A stretch of 64,000 nucleotides of DNA, taken from Pezicula radicicola (lineage: Eukaryota; Ascomycota; Leotiomycetes; Helotiales; Dermateaceae). The position numbers and the translations under genes are program-made. The notes beneath the pieces were generated by a model that worked only from the letters and a program-made list of their open reading frames with translations, was not told the origin of the DNA and did not search any database. The DNA lies in contig PDUO01000030.1 of NCBI GenBank assembly GCA_003008705.1, positions 249,985-313,984 on the forward strand, written 5' to 3'. This document shows positions 1 through 12,135 of the stretch, one piece after another (within the stretch, counting starts at the first letter, position 1; the number at the start of each line of letters is the position of its first letter).

Positions 1-1136
1 AGGTTCCATCGAGGAGGATTTCGGGTTGGAGGATCTTGGATGTATCGGCTTTGGGCGAGAAACGGTATCTGAAGACTGGTGCGGTCATTTTTGCTGGGTT
101 TTGGGTGAATTTTATGCCGGAGGTGTTGGGGAAGAAGGGAAATATACAGTCGTTCCAGACGGAGGCGTCCAGTATTATGTCGCCATTTTCTTCGTATGCG
201 TTGAGTGTGTGGACCCAGAAACCTCGGGGGGTCTTGAACCACTTCACGTCTTCTGGCTTGGCTCCGCGCCGAGGAAGGACACCGAGCATTTGGAAGTCTT
301 GCTTCTCGTCGTAGAAGAAATGCTCGCCGCCCGCTTGCATCTGTTTGAGATCTGCTTTTAGAGTGTTCAAAGGAAATATCACGTAGTTTTCAGTGGAGAA
401 GAAGTCGTGGATCATGCAGGCGTATGGGGCCATGATCCAGACTTCTTCTGAAATAGTACCCGTTTTATCCACCATGAAGTAGCAGATGTCCCTTGTTGCA
501 TCGCCCTTTGCTTCGTAGCCAAAGGCTATCATTTCGCCCGTCTTCTCGTCAAATTTAGGATGCGCTGTGTGCGTTTGTGATCTTAGAGTTCCGTTGAAGT
601 CGACAATCTTCCGTGTCTCCAGGGTGACTGGGTCGAGCTCGTATGGTGGTCCATCTTCCTTCAATGACATAAGTTTACCGGCATGATACACGATATGAGT
701 GTTCGAAGTAGTCCGAGTAATTATACCTTTTACCCGAGGGTCGTCTGTGTATTTATTGCGGTATCTTCCTACAAGGGCCTACAAAACATCCAATTAGAGA
801 AATGGAGTGACAATCGGGAGATTGTATGAGTACCATCCGTGCTTCGTTCTCAGCAACATATTTAGCTGTGCGTACGTATCGATTCTTGAAATCGACGTGG
901 CCATCTTTGAAGACAAAGCTGGCTACATTTCCGTCTCCGTTTATTGGTACGTCGTCTTCGAAACGAGGTGGGAAGGTTGAGTCTGGTTGGATGCGATAGA
1001 ATGTTCCGTCGAGATCAGTTGGCACCTTTCCTTCTATCTCAAGGGATCGGACGTCTGCTTCGAACCGAGTTGGCTCATTCCACCCAGTGAAAGTCTCTGT
1101 CTTTGGGAAAAGGGTGCTTGGTACAGGATGTACCAT
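1..1136 (-). CDS. Carotenoid oxygenase family protein (lignostilbene dioxygenase-like), 3' end cut by window edge
   Basis: Non-haem iron enzymes of this family cleave carotenoids or stilbenes oxidatively at a double bond. Exon 1 is 1136-834 and encodes the N-terminus with the typical GTFYRIQPDSTFPPRFEDD and NGDGNVASF motifs. A phase-0 intron lies at 833-779 and exon 2 runs from 778 past position 1. Exon 2 shows NTHIVYHAGKL, the HTAHPK histidine (about 552-571) and the IHDFFSTENYVIFP histidine (about 399-415), both expected iron ligands. I chose the ATG at 1136 because MVHPVPSTLF fits family N-termini; an in-frame ATG at 1196 would add 20 residues. The C-terminus with the remaining ligands is outside the window. 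Family assignment is firm; the substrate is not known. Confidence 0.9.
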
Positions 1137-2356
1137 TTTCAAGTACCTGGTAGGTGACTTGAGACAATATAATGATATTGAAGTAGTGGTCTTCACTGGT
1201 AACCGAGGCTAGTCGGGTGATTGGGGGAGAGGATGCAGCTATATATGGTTTCTTCGTGTCGGACTCCAGTTTGCATTGTCGCTCACCTGCGGACATCTAC
1301 TCATGCTTGGCGTGGTATCAGACATGGTGTTTCCCAATGTCAATAAGCCGCCGTGGAGTATTGCTTCGGGAAACCGCGCAATATAATGACCATGTCAGCT
1401 CTTGCATTATCCTTACTAGATCTTGAAGTACTTATAAGAAAGTATAATGCGAAAAGCATCCAATGGAGCTCTTCGCATTACATGTCGGACACCATGTGGC
1501 GGGAAGATCTGCGGGGTGAACAAAAAGTGTGAGATTCCCGCGCTTCGTGTCGTTATCGTCCCCCCACTGGTACCGCTACTCCACAACTTGGCATACAAAG
1601 TAGTGAGGTTTGTGGAGAGGATGAGACCAGTGTAGCATGACTTTCGTCCAGTACGAAGATATGAAAAGCTAATCCAAGAGATGACAGCTGCACCTTCGTT
1701 CCATCTGTCCGGTCTTCATCTGCCAGTAAAGCCTCGTTGGCGTAATGTTTTTAGACGTCTTACTCCTAGTCTCTCTCGGCTAGCAAACATCTGTATGCAT
1801 CTCACCGACTGGGCTGACATACAAGTATGCATGTCGGCAGATCTGCGGGACATCATAATAGCTTCTTTCTTCTAAGGATGCAGCTAGCCTCAACATCTTT
1901 GAACAGGAGGATTCGACGGAGATTGATATTCGAGAATGCCGACGAACATGCCGGATCCGTGAAGCATTCGTATGAGGTGGAAGAGAATATTATACAGTGA
2001 TAATCGGCGGGTGTCGAAAGTCCCATCGATGTGCTCTTAGCCACGGGCGTAACTGTATTGCGTAGACTTCTATATAGAGGAGTCTTCTCGATCATTACGA
2101 AGGTCCTTAAGGTAACTCGCATAGCAGGGCAGGAACGCCTGTGGTAGTACAGGAAGGGAGAGGTTGGAACTCGTCATCGCGGTCGCTGTGTACAGAAGGG
2201 CGCAGCTGCGATCGGCGATTAATCTCTAGTCGTCAGCTCTTCAACAATCATGGCGGGAAGTTACATGAGTTGTAGTTAAGATTATTCAGCTTGGAGGGAG
2301 AAACTTACACCAGATACTCCAGCGTAATTAGCGAGCGGTTAATTTCCGCTATGGTC

Positions 2357-2440
2357 TACTCGTACTATGGATGAATAAACGTTAATTATTTGGTGACGAG
2401 CTACGTTAAATTTAACGTTTATTCGTCCTCAGTACGAGTA
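2357..2440. repeat. Imperfect inverted repeat (about 30 bp arms)
   Basis: The left arm at 2357-2386 begins TACTCGTACTATGGATGAAT. The right arm at 2409-2440 reads back as nearly the same sequence, sharing TACTCGTAC, TGAATAAACGTTAA and the flanks. About 22 bp separate the arms. This looks like a foldback or the ends of a collapsed transposable element. No coding capacity lies inside. Confidence 0.65.
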
Positions 2441-2661
2441 CACAAAACCTTGGCACTAACTACCGCTTCTAACATATTAACGTAAATACATTGTTGTAAA
2501 AGGCTTAACAAGGGTTTTCTAACATAGTTTATAGTTTTTCTATATCTCTATTATAGGTAGAGAAATAATTTTTTTAAGTTATTAGACTTATATAACCTTT
2601 TAAAAATTTATCTATATATAGTTAATTTTTATATTTTTAAGAGGGGGAAAGGGGCGGAGCT

Positions 2662-2689
2662 CCTAGGGCTAGGGTAACCCTATCCTAGG
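2662..2689. repeat. Near-palindrome rich in CCTAGG/AGGGT
   Basis: This 28 bp stretch starts and ends in CCTAGG and is centred on AGGGTAACCCT. It is close to its own reverse complement, with mismatches only between the inner CTAGGG/CCTAT parts, and lies as a G/C-rich island in very AT-rich DNA. Function unknown. Confidence 0.5.
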
Positions 2690-5600
2690 TAACTTTAGTA
2701 TAGTCTTATATTTAAGTATATAATTTTAAGTAAGTTTTAAAAAATTATACTATATGTAGTATTTACTAATTTGCTTGAATTGTTACTACCGGAGACTTAA
2801 AAGCAGAAGCTGCTACTGTCGCCTAAATGTAGGGTCCTATCTATATATAGGGTCTATACACCAAACCAAAAATAGTAATAGTTTTGTATACGACTACATT
2901 AAAGAGTGGTAAATAATACTAGTGCTCCTTTAGAAGAGCTACCTAGAAACTCAAAGACAGACTGTAAGCAAACTTCTGAAAGTCTAGTAGTAGCTATGCT
3001 CCGCAAAGAAAATGGTAACAAACTTATAACTGGTCCAATATCGGGAAAGGTACCGAGAAGGACGAGTGTCACTAAGACTCGTTGTATCATGACATAGATT
3101 ATGCTAAGACTCTGATATACTATTGTTAATTCTTTGTAACTAGAGAATCTGCGTAGATGTTGGCTAGCGTACCATTGTATGCACCACTCTCGCTGAGATC
3201 GATCATTTTCCAGAAGAAGAGGCGCTCTGAAAGTTGAGATCAAGTTGATACTTTAGTTGCTCCTGTTTACTAACTAATTATAAAATATTCTTTGTTGCCA
3301 GCATGCGCAAAGACACATTTCTTGTTATTCCTTTTGGCAGAGGCCCTATTATGTTGTGTTAGTATTATACAATTAGCTGCACTAAAAGAAAGGACTTGCC
3401 ATCCTGTAATTAGGGTTCTATTTACGGTTTTGTCTTCAGATAGGTTTGCAAGCGTGCTTGTTGCTATAGATTGAATGACATAGATTCCACCGCCAGTGTA
3501 GTCACTTATGTTAAAGTTAGTAGAGCTTAGCTTAGATAGTAGAATGACAGTAAACGCTTATGAGAATAATAAAGGAAGCGCTTTTACTAATACATTCTTA
3601 GGGGGTATGATCGACTATTTATCTTAGAATCATTTAACTTGAAAAGTTTTGAACGTGCTTGCGGAGTTGATTAATCCATCTTTGCCCTCCTTCTAAAAAG
3701 TCGTGTGGTGTTACAGACATCCAGAACATAGTTGATCGCCTATTGAAAGGGGCTCTGTGGTTTCATTTGAGAGTTGTACAACTATGTTGAGCTTGCAATG
3801 ATATACACCTATATGGACGTGAGACCTGCTTGACATCACACAAATGCATACTCATTTGACATAATCGAGATTTCTAGCATTATACAATATGACTTTTCGC
3901 TATTGCTTTATTCTTGTACATTTACACATGATAAGCTATGTTAAACTATATACAATAAAAGAATTCACACTTCCTTGAGATATTGGGCTAGGATGAAAAT
4001 ATTATCTCCCGAAAGAAGGCATGAACTTGAGATTTCATAGTAGAACTTGCAAGTATGACCTTAGTACCACCAGTAGCGGCAGTAATTTGGAACGAAAGTG
4101 ATGTAGAAGTAAGTCCTTTTTTTTTAGTTGACATTTGGTTAATCGTCGTTTACTGTAGCAAAGATAGAAAAATTACGCAGTATCTAGATAAGGCGCTACA
4201 GAACACACCAAGAACGCTAGAGTGTATCATTTGGTGCCTGGGAAACATTAGTTTTCGTGCCCCACGCGCAGAATGGCGTGTGGCACGCTATGTAGTCACT
4301 CTATTTATGCCCTGGTACACCACTTTAGTCAACCTCGATTTAGAATTGTTGTAATTCCTAAGTGACTCTAGTTTTATTAAAGAGAATCAATGAGTATTCC
4401 TAGTAATCGGTTTAAAGTAGTTAACGAGCCTAGCAGATAAGAATATCTGTAAGATGGCTATCAAGCGAGCACGCCTCGCTTGATTTGAAATTTCAAGAAT
4501 ACTGACCTACTTACTAACTTGTTGGCCCTTTACTGTGGGGTACAGATACTTAGTACTATATGTAAGGAGTCAGTGCTGAGTTATACTACAAGGTATTACA
4601 CTAATTAGGGAGTCGCAGTTGAATTAGCATTGCCTTTATCTTTTGTCTTATTTATAGGTAGCTTGTATTTTGAAATCACGCTGATTGTCTATAACACTAT
4701 TACAAGTACAAATAATACGTATACAACGGTTAATATAGGACATAGAGGCGGCGCTTTAACTGTAAGATACCCTAATGATGAAATATTCAATAATTCCATC
4801 AAGCATAGATGATGCTAAGGATAACTAGCCTTGTATAATATCCTATCCCAAGACGCCACTAGCAAGCACCATTACTAAATGATGATAGTTATAGTTGTGG
4901 TTGTGAGCCCCGATTACAAGTATTATTCCCTACGATGTTTAATTACAGCATTAAAAATGCTTGGTTCTACTAGCTTATAACGAAACAAACTCGAGCCATT
5001 ACTCAACTACTAGTACACCTTAATCGTATGGAGAAAAACGCGCAGACCAAGGCAACAATATAAAGGTTTTCTAGAATTCTACTATCCTCCGCAACTCCCC
5101 CGCTCCTAAATAAACCCTATTTAGTAGGGGCGTATCCCTTCCCATGAATATTGGCTGGGCGCTTGGGCCACAGGGGCGTGCATTAAGGTACTGTATTGAT
5201 CAAACAGAATAGTTCTGGCTAGTAAACTTCCTTTATTTGCCTCTGAGACGCGTTAAGCGATTATAGACGAGCAGAGTGTTAAATCCCTGCCTAGATTGCC
5301 AATATTCCTGGGAAGGGATAAGGGGGAAGAGAGAGGTCTCTCAAGTTCCGGGTTTCACAGACCGCTGATATGCCAGGGCCTTTTCCTCCGCCGGACGGCG
5401 GAGAAAGTAGCAGATTCATATGGACTACGTGTGAGACTGGCTAGCAGATTATTCATTCAGAGGTTGAGATCTGTGAAGTAGCTTAAGTATTTCATCGTGC
5501 GTACTTGTCTAAGTACTGCCTTCATAGCTTCTGAGAAACCCTATGCATTGCCGATTATGATGACAACGACACTAAAAACAAATTTGGATAGATTACAGAA

Positions 5601-6342
5601 CATTGACGTTTGTGTTGCTCCCAGGAACCTAGATCGAAATGCGACGTCGCTTTAGTGTTATTTGGTAACGATCAGAATCGACGTAAGAGGGACAGTTTAT
5701 GATTGAACCTCCCACTGATGGTGTCTGGAATCGAAGATTCTTTTTTGTCTTGGCTCGACACTTTTTTTTTAGTTAGGCGCAGTACATATGTTCTTCTAGG
5801 GAGAAGATTAGGTTGTACGCACTTAGAGCAAGTTGTCACCGAAAAGTGACATGTAGTACTCTCTTCTCTTAAGGAGAAATCTTATCCCCTACGGTAGATA
5901 TATTTACTATGGCATAATCTTTATCTTTTCCTTTCGGTACCTTAAAAGAAATAAGACCCATGTAGATCGGTTAAACGATGCGCACCATTGACGGTAGCCG
6001 CTTCTCAAAAGCTTCCGGATGCCAGAATTAGGTTCATACCGCTCCACATGTTGACTATCAATAATATCGTGTCTACAGTACTTTGGTTCTTGCCTCCCAC
6101 AAATTATTCATAACTATGTTATTTACCCTGTTTCATGATTCGTCAATCATGATTCAGTGTCCCATTTTTCGTTCATAGCATCTTCAAGTCCGAGACCGAG
6201 AGCACCAAACGCGGTATCTCACCTTTGTACCACTGAACGAGCCGAGTTTCGAATGAACTATGTAACGAGGATAAGAGCAGACAGGTTTGTGTGTTTTATT
6301 TTCTTCATCAGTTAGCACTTGCTAAGTTTATTTTTCTACAAT

Positions 6343-8942
6343 ATGGCAGGGAAAAAAAGCGACTTCAAAGTAATCATTGTTGGGGGTTCAATTGCAGGCC
6401 TTACCCTGGCACATTGTCTATATAAGGCCGGCATCGACTTCGTTGTTCTCGAAGCACGAGATGAAATCGCTCCCCAAGTTGGAGCCTCGATTGGAATTTT
6501 GCCTAACGGCGCCCGCGTATTTGATCAGCTAGGAGTCTGGGATGACATTGAGGCATTGATCGAGCCTCTGGCTTTTACGCAGATATGGAATAACAATCAA
6601 CTGATTACAGAGTCCAAACAGGCACTCTTACTGACGTCGCGGTATTTCAAGTCCCTTAACACGCATTATCAGTTGCTAATCTGAAAAAGTATGGGATACC
6701 CCACAGCCTTCCTCGACCGACAACTCGTTCTCCGGGTTTTGTATGACCGTTTGAAAGGAAACGATAAGGTCCTGGTCGACAAAAGAGCTGTTTCGGTACA
6801 GTGTTCAAACCACGGAGTAACAGTCACCTGTAAAGATGGCTCTACATACTCTGGCGATATGGTGGCTGGAGCAGATGGTGTGCATAGTACGATCCGAAAC
6901 GAGATGTGGCGACATTTTGAGAAGTGTGGAAAGCAAGAATTGGTCGCTAACGATATGGTCGGTAAGTGCTAATCATTCTCACCACTGTTGGTGCAAAAAT
7001 TCCACTTGGAAGTACTGTACCGGTTGGTTAACTGAACCACAGCGCTATCCGCGGAGTATAAATGTATGTTTGGTATTTCATCCCCAGTCCCTGGGTTGAA
7101 CGTGGGAACGTCTCATCGAGCTTACAATGACGACTGGTCCGGTTTAATCATTGTCGGTCAAGCTGGGCGCGTCTTCTGGTTCTTGTTTGAGAAAATGGAA
7201 AAAAGATACTGGGCTCCTAATATCCCTCGATTCAGTAAATCTGATGCAGACGACTTTGTTAAACGATTCTCTAAGCGATATGTGGCTGGCAATATCACAT
7301 TTGATGCACTTTGGGCGACAAAGGCCACAAGTACGCTGGTTGCTTTGGAAGAAGCGCAGCACGAGCATTGGACATTTGATCGATTTGCCTGTCTTGGTGA
7401 TTCGATTCACAAGATGACTCCGAATTTGTAAGCCTATCTTCTACCTCTAGCGCTTGTGACAACTTATTCTAACAAGATGCCAGGGGCCAGGGAGGTAATA
7501 GTGCCATTGAAAGTGCTGCTGCGCTAGCCAATAGTCTCTGCAAGCTGCTTGAGGATACAGCAGGCGCAAAACCATCCATCGATCAAGTACGACAAGCGCT
7601 GCAAGTGTACGAAAAAAAGAGGCAATTCCGAACAGCAAAGATCTGCGGTACTGCCAATAAGCTTACGAGGCTCGAAGCATTCGCTGATCTAAAGCACAAG
7701 ATCATTAGCAAGTATATCATACCCAACTCTGGAGACTATCTCATCAATTTAACATGTGACAACATGGTCGGAGCTACAAAGTTAGATTTCTTGCCCGCAA
7801 CACTAAGATCTTTGCAAGGAACCATGCCTTTTGACCCTAACCTTGGAGTTGGTCACGAAGAGAGTCGTTTATCGCGAGCGTTATTCGCGCTTCCACTTTT
7901 AGGAACGTTGTACTTCAGTCGCCAAATCCTAAGCGAAACCCTCCGCCAGACAGGGCCATACATGATGAACGTGATGAAAGCGGGTGCCATTGCGACAGCT
8001 CATGGACCTTCGATCGCCCTCAGGTCAGGGTTTGTCGGCGTTGACTGGATTGACAAGCTTCTGAAGCTCTACACTACAATATTCACGCCAGGAATCAGCG
8101 GCATAGATTCCGCCCAGCGACTCCAAATGGTCGGATTTCTAGCAGACCTCACACCCGTTCAGATCATTTGGACAATTGAGGCTCTCCGAAGGGGAAATCT
8201 AATGACATTCGCATCACTCCCAACTCTCTTCGCCACAGCGTACCAGTTCAAAGGGATCGGGCTTGTAGCGCCACTGTATTACTTTCTCCACTACATCCAG
8301 TCGCCGCAAGAGAAATACCACGCGGCCGATAACAGGATGGTCCCTACAAACTTTGCAAGAACCATAATTCCAGCAGTCGCTCTTGGATATGTGGCCCCAT
8401 CAGTTGGAATGTTTCTCCCATTCTCTATTGGCACACGTCAAGCAATTAACGCTGTCTGGCAAGTCTTCCCGGCTACCACTGCCATTTTACATTGCATCTT
8501 CTCGAAGACTGTTATTGATACGACAAATGAGGACCGCCGCAACAACGTCACGGCTGACATGCCGTACCTTCGATATGCGTATGCCTTTGGAGGTTGTGTT
8601 TCAGCAGCAGCTTATGTGTATCTCTGGACCCGATCTCCATTTTCAATGTCAAACCTATTCTTCAGTGGGATCTCATCACCGACTTCACCGGTCACATCTT
8701 TCAGCGGCGGGATCGGTCGATTTTTAAAGTATGACCAGTTATTTGCCTTTTCATCTGGTCTATACTGGGAAATATTGCATTTTAAAGACTTGAAGAAGGC
8801 TGGGAAAATGAACACTAGCTGGTGGAAAATTATAGGTGTACTTGGTGGGACGACGATTGCATTTGGACCTGGTGCAGCGATGTCTTTGGGGTGGGCATGG
8901 AGAGAGGAGGCTATGGCTGCGAGACGTACTCTTACTGCATAA
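6343..8942 (+). CDS. FAD-dependent monooxygenase fused to a multi-pass membrane domain
   Basis: Four exons: 6343-6641, 6690-6961, 7043-7427, 7484-8942, giving 804 residues with all junctions in frame. The N-terminal half is a UbiH/PaxM-type flavin monooxygenase. It has the Rossmann motif [17 protein letters not shown] near residue 10, the [10 protein letters not shown] motif and [22 protein letters not shown], which binds the FAD ribityl chain. Such enzymes often epoxidise prenyl chains in fungal meroterpenoid pathways. From about residue 420 the protein becomes a roughly 380-residue region with several hydrophobic segments, for example [31 protein letters not shown] and [13 protein letters not shown], ending in a basic tail. 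Typical relatives stop near 470 residues, so this is a fusion or extended architecture. The ATG at 6343 follows an in-frame non-conserved extension. No terpene cyclase or PKS is visible nearby, so a pathway cannot be named. Confidence 0.88.
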
Positions 8943-9432
8943 GAAAGGGATAAGTCATAACGTACAGTACTAGACAAAACTTAACTAGACGCGAATTTTT
9001 CATGTAGACTACTATTTACTTCACAATATCAAGGTTACAACAGGAGAGAATTAAAATCTAATGTATACAAATTAAATTTAACATTCAAACAAGAAAGGGT
9101 ATCATAGTGAATCTGACGATGGGGCGGTTATATTTGAAACATATTGCAGTGTTTGTGGGTGTTTTTTGATGTAAAACTTGCTATTGGCCGTTACCAAAGA
9201 TAGGCAGGGTGATAAATAAGGTATTTAAGCGAAGAGTAAGCGAAGTATAGGAGTTGATGATGATGATGATATCAATTATTCCACCGACCCAAGGTCGATA
9301 GGCCTTATGCAGCGGTTTCTATCTAGTGTACCTAAGCTATGGGGGCCCATATGGGGCACTAGTGGGTGGTTCTAAACTACAAGTTCCTGTGATACATGGC
9401 CTAGCGAGCCCGAGGATAATGGAAGTATAGGA
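8943..9432. other. Intergenic, no gene seen
   Basis: I looked here for an upstream exon of the HeLo fragment that starts at 9433 and found none in any frame. The phrase GAAGTATAGGAGT occurs twice (near 9241 and 9421) and there is a short GAT repeat near 9256-9270. Confidence 0.5.
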
Positions 9433-10050
9433 GTGGGATGCATAAATGGAAATTGTAACAGACCATGTTCTAGAATATTTCCGTCATGGCTAGCGTACAC
9501 CGGCTTCAAAGAACTTCGAAAGAATTTCTCGGATATACGCCGTCCCCGCTATGGGAGATTACCAGTCCAAAACTTCACTGGGTGGGCACTTTACGAAAGA
9601 GAGGCTTGTATTGGCTTGATCAGCGATATTCGGAATGATCTGGATGATCTGGAGAACTTGGTTAATTATGGTACAAGTACATTGGATTCAAGAAGGGAGC
9701 TAGCCAAACAAGAGGTCGCAAATATCGACAGTGGAGACCTGGCAGTTCTCACGAGGGTCATTGAAAACGATGATGATGAAGTTCTCAGCGAAGCAGCTTC
9801 TAAGGCTATTGAAGATCGTGGTGATGTTCATTACTTTGAAGGTGTGGTGTTGGAGGACTATGCGAGAAGCAAGTTTGGGGATTATGTTGGCCGTGGTGAA
9901 AAGGGAAGATCTCAGCATGTCACCAATGTCAAAGCTGGTGGTCACTCTAGGTCACATTTTGGAAATACACACGAGGGGTTCACTGGGACGACAGTCTTTG
10001 ATTCTGGAGATGGAGAGAATGAATCAAAGCAGAAGGAGCAGCTAAAGTGA
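9433..10050 (+). pseudogene. C-terminal half of a HET-S/HeLo-domain protein with amyloid-type motifs, 5' part missing
   Basis: HeLo proteins are fungal cell-death effectors whose N-terminal helical bundle attacks membranes once a C-terminal prion-like motif is templated. Residues 45-130 match the last helices of that bundle (GWALYEREACIGLISDIRND, then an acidic stretch ending SEAASKAIEDRG). The tail carries two similar units about 24 residues apart, ARSKFGDYVGRG near 144 and SRSHFGNTHEGF near 172, resembling the paired HET-s-type amyloid motif. The first part of the HeLo domain is absent, and no upstream exon supplies it. Residues 1-30 look like read-through of non-coding DNA, so the ATG at 9433 is probably not native. 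The missing half may be the opposite-strand fragment at 13617-13934. Domain match: good. Amyloid assignment: inference. Confidence 0.7.
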
Positions 10051-10213
10051 GGGTTGGGAGCTTATTTGCAAGTTTGGGTGGAGTGTTTGGATGGGGCGGA
10101 GCTATTTGCCAGCAGATTGGCCAGGATTGAGTGCGCTTTTGTGTTATGGGTTAAGGTTTCAGGAGTTCAGTGTTGAATGGATGACTCAATATTCTGGATT
10201 TGTGAAGACACTA

Positions 10214-11380
10214 TTACATCCATCTTCCTTCAACTCGGCTGTTTTCAAGATCGTCTGCACGTTCCAATCCTGCGAGCTCCAACTTCAACCTTGCAATCTC
10301 TTCACCTCTCTCCCTTTGTGTCATATTTTGACCTTCGACAACAGCTGCTACATAACTATCCATATTATGGTCGGCATATGTCGAATACTGGCGAGTTACC
10401 TGGCCACGTTTATGGCTTCTACGACGTGAACTACGTCGAACTCGATGGCACCCAGTTTTAGGAGATAGGCTTAGTGGCATTTCGGTCCTACTTCTATCTC
10501 TTCTAAGTGTACTACGGCTTATCGACCGTTGGTGATATAGTGATCTTGATCTCGAACTAGAGTAGCTTCTATGACGGTGATGTCTGCCTCGTGTTGGCGA
10601 ACAACTACTTGACCGAGATTTTCTTCTGTGATCTATCCTAGGTCTCGATAATCTGGGTTTCTGACATTCTTGAATATAAGAATTTGCTTCACTTTCCTGA
10701 AAGTCCTCGTCAACAACGTAGGTTTCCGTTGAATGTGTCTCGGAGATCCCAGTACTCTGTTCCTGCGTCCAGGTTTCTTCGGCGCTGCCATAATTCTGAT
10801 CACCTCCAACTAGCTCAATTTTCCTGAGCAACAATTGATAGCTTTGGCGGTCTAGTCTCGGATGTATGGTATTTTTAATATCGTAAGGTCTAAGAGACGC
10901 TGCCGGAATTTCGTAGACGTGGTCCCATTTGATATATGATTGCTTAAGAAGTTCCTGGGTACCTTGAAGAGTTAAGTGTCCAAAAGGATGTTCTGCACCA
11001 AAGGTGATGGAGTTCTTATGTGCCACAGGAATAGAAAGTTTCATGTCCAGCCGCTTACGAGAATATGACAGCAAATCCATGTTGCCAAATGATGTGATCT
11101 ATAGTTTTCGATTAGCTACATTTCCAGACGGAGGAGTCACTGGGGAAGTCCCGATACTCACCATCGCTATAGTACATATTCGTTCTCTTCTGCCCTTCTC
11201 ATAATATCTGTTTCCTAGTCTCAATACCACTACGGGATGGTCATGGCCGCCCCGAAAGATCTCATGATCGTTCCAACACAAAACACATTTGCTCCAGAAT
11301 TCATGCTGATAGCATCTTTCTTGCGAAGGTAACCATAAAAACGATCCAACGCAAAGATCGTGTTCGTCAACAGAATCCAT
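10214..11380 (-). CDS. Unknown protein with central Arg/Ser-rich region
   Basis: Two exons, 11380-11162 and 11098-10214, joined over a 63 bp phase-0 intron (donor GTGAGT, branch GCTAATC, acceptor CTATAG) that removes an in-frame TAG; 367 residues. I do not recognise a named domain. The first 70 residues carry clustered Cys, His and Trp (WLPSQERCYQHEFWSKCVLC) and then HPVVVLRL. Residues about 80-180 look globular. Residues about 215-310 are rich in RS and HR dipeptides (RSSSCSPTRGRHHRHRS), typical of disordered nuclear or RNA-associated proteins. The tail is a short charged helix (EEIARLKLELAGLERADDL). Fungal genomes contain many such orphan proteins beside heterokaryon-incompatibility genes, but a role here is speculation. 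Confidence 0.7.
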
Positions 11381-12135
11381 TTGAGCTTTAAATATAGGTC
11401 GAAATTCAAATTCAATGTTCAGTCGATATACCCAAAAGTTTATAAAGTATAGTTTTTATAAGCGGATGATTTTCAGTTCAAATTAAGTACTGCTAAAATA
11501 CTAAGGATAAGCTTAGCAATACTTAGTTTGGTCTACTAAATCAAGACACTACAGTAAAGCCACCTAGTCGAACTAGCGTTGCCACCAAACTAGCCTAATC
11601 GATCGCAAGGCAGGCGTCGTGAAATGAAACCGTTTTGAGTTTTTCATCCTTATAATAGATCTTTAATTTGCAGCTTTGAGCTTGGATTTTGTCTTTCCAG
11701 CTTATATAGAGGCAAATATGGCTTTGGCTAGTACGGCTCTTGCTTGAGAATTTGTACGTGGGTGACAGTTCCAACTGATGTTCGACCCTGTAGCGACTCC
11801 TGATGCAATCAGTTGTTACACACCATCAGATTCGGAAAGTTTTACATCACAAGAAGGCTCAAGTGCCCAAGAGGCTTAGGCTCAAGAGCTTGTCTTACAA
11901 CTGCCCGACGATCATAACAGTCCTCAAGTAAGCTTTATTTATGTTCTTGGACGCATCAAACAGCTGATGGCCACTTTCTAGATACCGTCAGATCACAATT
12001 TTAGCAGCACAATACAGAGTAACAGTCCAGGTGAGTTTCAAACAATGATATTTTGTCGTTTATGTTCAAAATAACCCTTAGGTTTTTCATTAAATATCGC
12101 AACCAGCTTTGCTAACCACGGTCTTCTTTCTACAG
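11381..12135. other. Intergenic / probable 5' part of the metacaspase relic
   Basis: AT-rich DNA. The last part must contain the intron and any first exon of the metacaspase relic, because a clear acceptor (TTTCTACAG) ends at 12135, but I could not identify a start codon or first exon with confidence. Confidence 0.4.

Larger units (their letters stand above)
1137..6342. other. Long gene-poor, AT-rich interval
   Basis: No open frame here shows recognisable protein similarity. Several ORFs of 60-114 codons exist (for example 2906-3097 and 4055-4354), but none has a convincing start, splice pattern or domain. The interval is AT-rich and contains inverted repeats near 2.36-2.44 kb and 2.66-2.69 kb and a short hairpin near 5.1 kb (arms around TCCTAAATA and TATTTAGTA). 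It looks like decayed repeat DNA, possibly mutated by repeat-induced point mutation; that is inference. Confidence 0.5.

Noticed and set aside
2899..3243. Opposing ORFs of 63 and 114 codons in AT-rich DNA
   Set aside because: No family pattern, both strands open over the same span, and no introns or promoter context; treated as chance in decayed DNA.
4055..4354. ORF of 99 codons with hydrophobic segments
   Set aside because: Composition follows the AT-rich background and no domain or homologous motif is seen.
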